From Epichloe hybrida (taxonomy: Eukaryota > Ascomycota > Sordariomycetes > Hypocreales > Clavicipitaceae): a DNA stretch of 64,000 bases. The number at the start of each line of letters is the position of its first letter. Position 1 is the stretch's first letter. The notes under the pieces are model-generated. The model was not told the DNA's origin, searched no databases, and worked only from the letters and a program-made list of their open reading frames with translations. Location: positions 124,001 through 188,000 of the forward strand of contig JAFEKR010000027.1 in assembly GCA_019022495.1 (NCBI GenBank), in the 5' to 3' direction. Made by a program: the position numbers and the translations under genes. Shown one piece after another: positions 59,079 to 64,000 of this stretch.

Positions 59079-60551
59079 CTAGACCCTTCCACCGTGCTGT
59101 GCACCATTTTGTCCCTGTTGACCACTCTGGTTCTTGTTACCAGCCTGGCCTTTTTGTGCGCCTCCCTGTCTCTGTTGGCCATTCTTGTTGTTTCCGACCT
59201 GGGCGTTCTTGTTTCCGACCTGGGCGTTCTTGTTTCCGACCTGGGCGTTCTTGTTGTTACCAGCCTGGCCTTTTTGTGCGCCTCCCTGTCTCTGTTGGCC
59301 ATTCTTGTTGTTTCCGACCTGGCCGTTCTTGTTGTTTCCGACCTGGCCGTTCTTGTTGTTTCCGACCTGGGCGTTCTTGTTGACCTGGCCATTCTTGTTG
59401 TTTCCGACCTGGCCGTTCTTGTTGTTTCCGACCTGGCCGTTCTTGTTGTTTCCGACCTGGCCGTTCTTGTTGTTTCCAACCTGGCCGTTCTTGTTTTGAT
59501 TCTGGTTCTGGTTGCCATTCTGGCTCTTGTTCACGTTCTGGTTGCTGTTCTTGTTTCCGTTCTGATTCTGGGACCCGTTCTTGTTTCCATTCTGGCTCTT
59601 GTTCACGTTCTGGTTGCCGTTCTTGTTGCCGTTCTGGCTCTTGTTCACGTTCTGGTTGCCGTTCTTGTTTCCGTTCTGGCTCTTGTTCACGTTCTGGTTG
59701 CCGTTCTTGTTTCCGTTCTGGCTCTTATTCGCGTCCTGGTTGCTATTATGGTTCTGGGCACCATTCTGGTTCCTGTTTCCGTTGTTATTTCCGTTCCGGC
59801 TCTTGTTTCCCTTCAGATTCTTCTCGTTCTGGTTCTTGTTTCCGTTCTGGTTTTGGTTGCCGTTTTTGCCAGCCTGTCCCCCGTTGTTGATATGATTGTT
59901 ACTGTTATTAACAGTGTTGTTTCCGTTATTGTTCTTCTTCTTGTTGTTGCCAGCGTTGTTGCCGTTACCAGCTCTGTTGCCGTTTTTGCCAACCTGCCCT
60001 CTGTTTTTGCTGTTGTTGTTGTTGTTCTTGTTGTTGCCAGCGTTGTTTCCGTTGCCAGCTCTGTTCTTCTTCCCCTTCTTTCTTTTCCCGCCTTTTTCGG
60101 CGTTATTCTTGCCATTCCCCTGACCAGTTTTCTTGCCATTCTTGCCTTTGCCAGCACCTGCATCAGAATTAGTGCCATTGTTGCCAACAACACCGTTTTT
60201 CTGCTCGTCCTTTCCTTGTCGCCCGTTTCTCTGTTGACCACCACCATTTTGGCTTACGAAACCACAACCAGTCTTGCCAGCCTGAAACTGGGCACCAATA
60301 CCAGAGCAAAGACCTACACCTCCATTCTGCTGTGCGCAGCAGTTGGATGCACAGTCTTTATTGCTCAAGCATTCTCCAGTGATGAACTGCTTTCCTTGTC
60401 CGTTGCCCACGTTATTGGCGCCGGCAGGATCGGGTCCGGCTGCATAGACCGTCACGGCCACTAATATCCAGGAGTCAGAAGACTGAAGACAAATCGAGAC
60501 TCAATTTCAGAACTTACGGGCAAGAGCAGAGGCTAAGGCGATGCGAACCAT
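59079..60551 (-). CDS. BAS2-like cysteine-rich secreted protein with Asn/Gly/Gln/Lys repeat tail
   Basis: Exon 1 (60551-60518) and exon 2 (60460-59079) are joined by a 57-bp intron (GTAAGT..TAG), giving 471 aa. The signal peptide is MVRIALASALALAVTVYA. Next comes a compact six-cysteine module (about residues 30-80): ITGECLSNKDCASNCCAQQ, then GLCSG and GKTGCGF. This pattern resembles the biotrophy-associated secreted protein 2 family, small effectors known from Magnaporthe and common in host-associated ascomycetes. Family members are usually near 100 aa. Here about 390 residues of repeats follow, first basic (KGKNGKKTGQGN, KRKKGKKN), then Asn-rich units around NQNVNKSQNGNKNG and NGQVGNNK. The C-terminus is QHGGRV. 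No membrane or GPI signal is seen, so the product should be secreted. Function is unknown; a wall, matrix or nucleic-acid-binding role for the tail is speculation. Confidence 0.85.
59100..59860. repeat. coding tandem repeats in BAS2-like gene
   Basis: Arrays of about 24 bp (NGQVGNNK units, about 59100-59490) and about 42 bp (NQNVNKSQNGNKNG units, about 59520-59730). The codon pattern leaves the opposite strand open for 456 codons. Confidence 0.88.
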
Positions 60552-60800
60552 GTCGACAACAGTGTGTGAGAGTAAAACCTAAAAATGTACTCAATTGTTA
60601 TATAAATAGGTAATGTCTCGAGAACGAATAAAAAGAGCTGAAAAGAAACGAGGCACCAGTGCTACCCGTGAAGAAGAATTATGAGAAAAGAGGTTAAAAC
60701 AAAAGCGACTCCAGGTCGTTTGATGAGGTAAGGTGCGCTGGAGACTGAGAGGCAGAGCAGAGGGAGAGAAAAACGGCATTGTGAACAGAACTGTCTCATG

Positions 60801-60840
60801 GTATATATATATATGTATGTATGTATGTATATACGTATGT
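60801..60840. repeat. TATA/TATG microsatellite
   Basis: Run of TA dinucleotides followed by GTAT units. Confidence 0.9.
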
Positions 60841-61595
60841 TTGGATTGCGGAGACGAATGCCGACAATCACTTCTCGAAGTCGAACTAGTCCGATGTAAT
60901 GATCCCAGACATCAGACATTTCGGTTTGGGGTGAAACTGACGCGTCTTCCAACTTGGTTTTCTGCCATGCCCTTTGTCGTGAACTGATGGGACGAGGCAA
61001 CCCCCCAGATCTACACTACCGCGGAGTTGGAAAAAATTTGCCCGCCGCAGCCCGATGTTTGAGAGTATAGGGGCGTAAAGGCAGATCCGCGACAAGCGGT
61101 CCATTTCTCGCGACACGAGTTGTTGCACCTTGGGCGCAGCCACGAGACGACAGCTGGGCACTTTGAAACCGCCATTCCCTTGCCGTCTAGTCTCAAGAAT
61201 AGCTTCCATCTCGTCGTGGGTCTTGGGGTTCTGATCAAGCGAACACTTTCTCCGGAGGTGATGTAGGCAGGGTTCAGATTCCTGCTTTCACATTGCCGCC
61301 TTTAGTCGAGGGGGGGGGCAATGGATTACGTAATGAGAGGGCACTCGTCACATGACGCGCCGTCTCACACGGTAGGTAAGCCCACGATAACTTTTAAACT
61401 TGGTCAACAGACTCGATAGCGGCATCCCCTGCCAAATCTCATGTCGGTCCTGCCGTTAGCCCTACCGTTGACTTTTTCATCGTCGGCTTTTTTTTTGGTT
61501 GGGTCGCACTCATCCCGAGTAATGCGTATGCCAACGAGATGTTGTTGCTGTCATGGATTTCCGCAATAGGGAATATTGTGGGATCCAACGGCAAC

Positions 61596-61642
61596 TCAGG
61601 AGTCAGGACTCAGGACTCAGGACTCAGGACTCAGGACTCAGG
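61596..61642. repeat. 7-bp tandem repeat (AGGACTC)
   Basis: Six to seven copies of a 7-bp unit. Confidence 0.92.
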
Positions 61643-63382
61643 CAGGACCCATCAATATCTGAACATGGCCATGCCAAAAAAGCTTGGCTCGACCATGGCG
61701 TCCATCAACCCCGTCTGGGACATGGGCCGAACCTATGTCATGAAGTTGAAGTGCGTGTGCATGTATTGGGGCCGAGAGACTAAACGTGGAATGTCTCGTC
61801 TAAACTTCGCAAGCATTGTCAAGACTCAAGAGATCACCATGGCATAGCAGACTGTTTCTTTTTCCTCGCCAATTTCGCATCGCGTATTTCGCCTCGACTT
61901 TTTGTTCCTTTTTTTTGTTCCTTCTTCTTTCCTCTTTGGCAGCGCTATCGAAACAGCAGGGCAAGGAAATGCAAGTCAGCCTGTGATGTTTCAGCCATCG
62001 CTCGTCACAGACTTCAGGTGCCTCTTTTTTTTTCCTTTTTTTTTTTGGCCTCGCGCCGTTGTACTTCACGCACGAATCACTCATGCCCGCACCGGTCTGC
62101 GTCAGAGATAGGAGCGCCCTTGCGGTGAGTCGTGACCATAACTACTGCCCTCCCGACGCGACATGTTCAATGGAGCGAAGTCTTCCCCTTGCACGTTTTC
62201 GCTTCAGAAATGCACTTCGTGTCCGACCTGGGTGAACAGCGCACCTCGGGGCCAAACTGTGGAGGCGTCACGATGACCCGGCTACAAGTTGAGCTGAAGA
62301 AATTCTCCGACACATGTACCCCAGTGTGCAATCGCTCATGCATGCTTCGTCTTTTCCCATGCATAATGCAGCAAGAGTGAGGTGAAGGCTCCCGGCACAT
62401 CATGAATCTAGGTGTTTCTCGGAAGTTTCGTAGTTTCCCCCACGTGTGTTGGACTCGTGCTAGTGCATGGCTTTTCTCCCGCGAGGCATGAAAAAAAAAA
62501 AAAAAAGCACGCGCAAACTAGACTTTGTTTCTGATGGTAGAGGTTCACGAATCACAGGTCGCAACTCGATGCCAAACCTGCTGACGACAAGCATTTCAAG
62601 CAAACATTCTCGCGTCGTCGTTAGCAGGTCGCACCTCGAATGTTTCTGCTTCATTTTTACACGCGCATTCATCAGTCGCGGAGACCTAATACTTGTGAAG
62701 AATTTTTTTTTCTGAGCGCGTAGCGTATTTCCCAGAACACACACGCCGTGTCATTGTGTTGACGTTTCCAGTCTCGGGCGCCGCGAAGCGAGTTGTGGCA
62801 TGAAACACAACAGCCCGACATGAATCTAAACAACCAGCATCAAGCGTTTCCCCCATTTCACAACTGACTGACGGTGAGGCAAGGGCGGCAAAAGCCTACA
62901 CGACCCGTTGCTTGTAAAGCCAAAGATCGACGATGCTACATGCTTTATATGATGCACTCGGCCCACTGAATTCTCAAACCCCGATTCCACATTGCAAACA
63001 TTCACAAAATCAGGCGCCGTCTGGTCATGACATGGCTCAAGTCCCATGAAATACCGAGACATTTGCAGTCCTGCCTGTATAATCCCGCGTGCTGGCACCG
63101 CGTCTCCATGCAGGCTGCATCTTTGTAGCCGACGGCTCTTTTTTCAATATCTTGACACGGATTCCCAATGGCAGCATGGGCATCAGATGCCGGCGCAGGA
63201 CGGTGAATCCATCTCTAAACACACAAAGTCACCAGCAGTAGGTACTGTGCAGGGTCGGATAGAAGTCAGGCTCTATTGTTGAAATATATGCGAAAGTGAG
63301 CATCAGCTCCTCATGCTAGGTATCATAATATGTGGAATATCATCAGTCGTGCAAAATCAAGCAGAAATAAGAACCGCAGTTC

Positions 63383-64000
63383 CTATGATTCAAGAGATTC
63401 GTACTTTTGCTCGGCGCGCTCGAAAGCCCTGTGCAGGGGAATTTCGGCCAGAGCAACAATCCTTGTCTTTTTGGCGAATTTCCAAACAAGATATGCGGTC
63501 ATGACGAGAGGAATGTCACTATGAGCGACGTCAGTCGAAGTGAGAGAGAATGGCGAGAGGATGACAAGCTTACAGGTACGCGGAGACGAAAGTGCTGGCG
63601 CTCCAGTTTCCCCTGGTGAAGACAGTGAAGCCGCTGGTCAAGATGATGGTGGCGCACATGACGAGTGCAAAGTACGAGCTGTGCACTGCACGCAGCCAGC
63701 GTTAGAAAAGTATTTTCGTGACGGGGCGGGCCAGTTGCGGCGGGATAAAACAAAAGAAGCACCTACAAGTCCATGAATTCCACCAGGGAAGACGCGCGAG
63801 TGGAATGGCCTGCTTCTCCATCGCCAGCCGCAACCGGATGTGGTTGACGAGGATGGAGACCCACGAGACCAGCACGCCGGCCGACGTCAATTTGACCAGC
63901 CATTCAAAGACGGCGATGGCGTCGTTGGACAAGCTCATGAAACTCAGGAAGCTGAAGGCGATGAAGAGCAAGACACACATGTACGGCACGCCCCACGAAG
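63383..64000 (-). CDS. amino acid permease, C-terminal part (runs off window)
   Basis: Plasma-membrane amino acid:proton symporter of the yeast-type (GAP/Dip5) permease family. Only the last three exons are inside the window: 64000-63767, 63685-63574 and 63518-63383, with introns of 81 and 55 bp whose phases agree. The visible part covers the last transmembrane helices: VPYMCVLLFIAFSFLSFMSL, AVFEWLVKLTSAGVLVSW, then SSYFALVMCATIILTSGF, and a final AYLDIPLVMTAYLVWKF before a charged cytosolic tail ending EQKYESLES. The 5' end and substrate-binding region lie beyond position 64000, so the substrate cannot be predicted. Confidence 0.88.

Larger units (their letters stand above)
60552..63382. other. 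2.8 kb without a supported gene
   Basis: Contains a TATG/TATA microsatellite (60801-60840), a 7-bp array (61596-61642), A- and T-runs (61485, 62030, 62490, 62705) and short frames without domains. It may hold the promoter of the BAS2-like gene and non-coding transcripts that cannot be seen from sequence alone. Confidence 0.55.

Noticed and set aside
59094..60464. Long plus-strand hydrophobic open frame as a real gene
   Set aside because: It is the exact complement of a repeat-rich gene that has a signal peptide, an in-phase intron and a cysteine module; the antisense frame has no domain and mirrors the repeat codons.
1..64000. tRNA, rRNA or CRISPR features
   Set aside because: No T-arm-like GGTTCGAATCC block with a matching acceptor stem, no rRNA core sequence, and no spaced identical repeats of CRISPR type were found by eye.

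Overview
The window is nuclear DNA of a filamentous ascomycete, most likely Sordariomycetes and probably Hypocreales. The evidence is short spliceosomal introns (50-215 bp, GT..AG), Zn(II)2Cys6 regulators, a second divergent beta-tubulin, a BAS2-like secreted protein, and two LTR retrotransposons eroded into AT-rich, stop-filled DNA in the way repeat-induced point mutation (RIP) does. The genus is not certain. No tRNA, rRNA, CRISPR array or bacterial-type operon was seen.

Layout. 1-5327 is gene-poor. 5328-13078 holds a Zn2Cys6 regulator (-), a secreted protein of unknown function (-), a broken APH-type kinase pseudogene (+) and mitochondrial Mn-superoxide dismutase (-). 13748-14366 is the GINS subunit Psf3 (+). 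14638-24181 is a membrane-type gene (-) split by an 8.9 kb RIP-degraded Ty3/Gypsy element (14803-23676; 127-bp LTRs, 4-bp target duplication). 25416-30232 holds a C2H2/DUF7896-like regulator (-) and the ERAD lectin Yos9 (+). 31822-37259 is a RIP-degraded Ty1/Copia element (233-bp LTRs, 5-bp target duplication). 38733-44151 holds a CM1-domain protein (+) and a frameshifted PI-PLC-X protein (-). 45284-54237 is an apparent catabolic cluster: a 1138-aa dehydrogenase-dehydrogenase-kinase fusion (-), a Zn2Cys6 regulator (+) and an anion-symporter-type MFS permease (+). 54866-60551 holds a divergent beta-tubulin (-), a T1-type guanyl RNase (-) and a repeat-rich BAS2-like secreted protein (-). 63383-64000 is the 3' end of an amino acid permease (-).

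How the genes may work together. The fusion enzyme, regulator and permease look like an inducible pathway for C4 sugar acids (threonate/erythronate type). This is inferred from the LtnD/OtnK-like domains and from gene order. The secreted RNase, BAS2-like protein and unknown secreted protein suggest a host- or substrate-associated lifestyle. The beta-tubulin carries Ala at residue 198, where Glu is usual; changes there are a classic cause of benzimidazole insensitivity. Exon joins below were worked out by hand from splice signals and reading-frame continuity.
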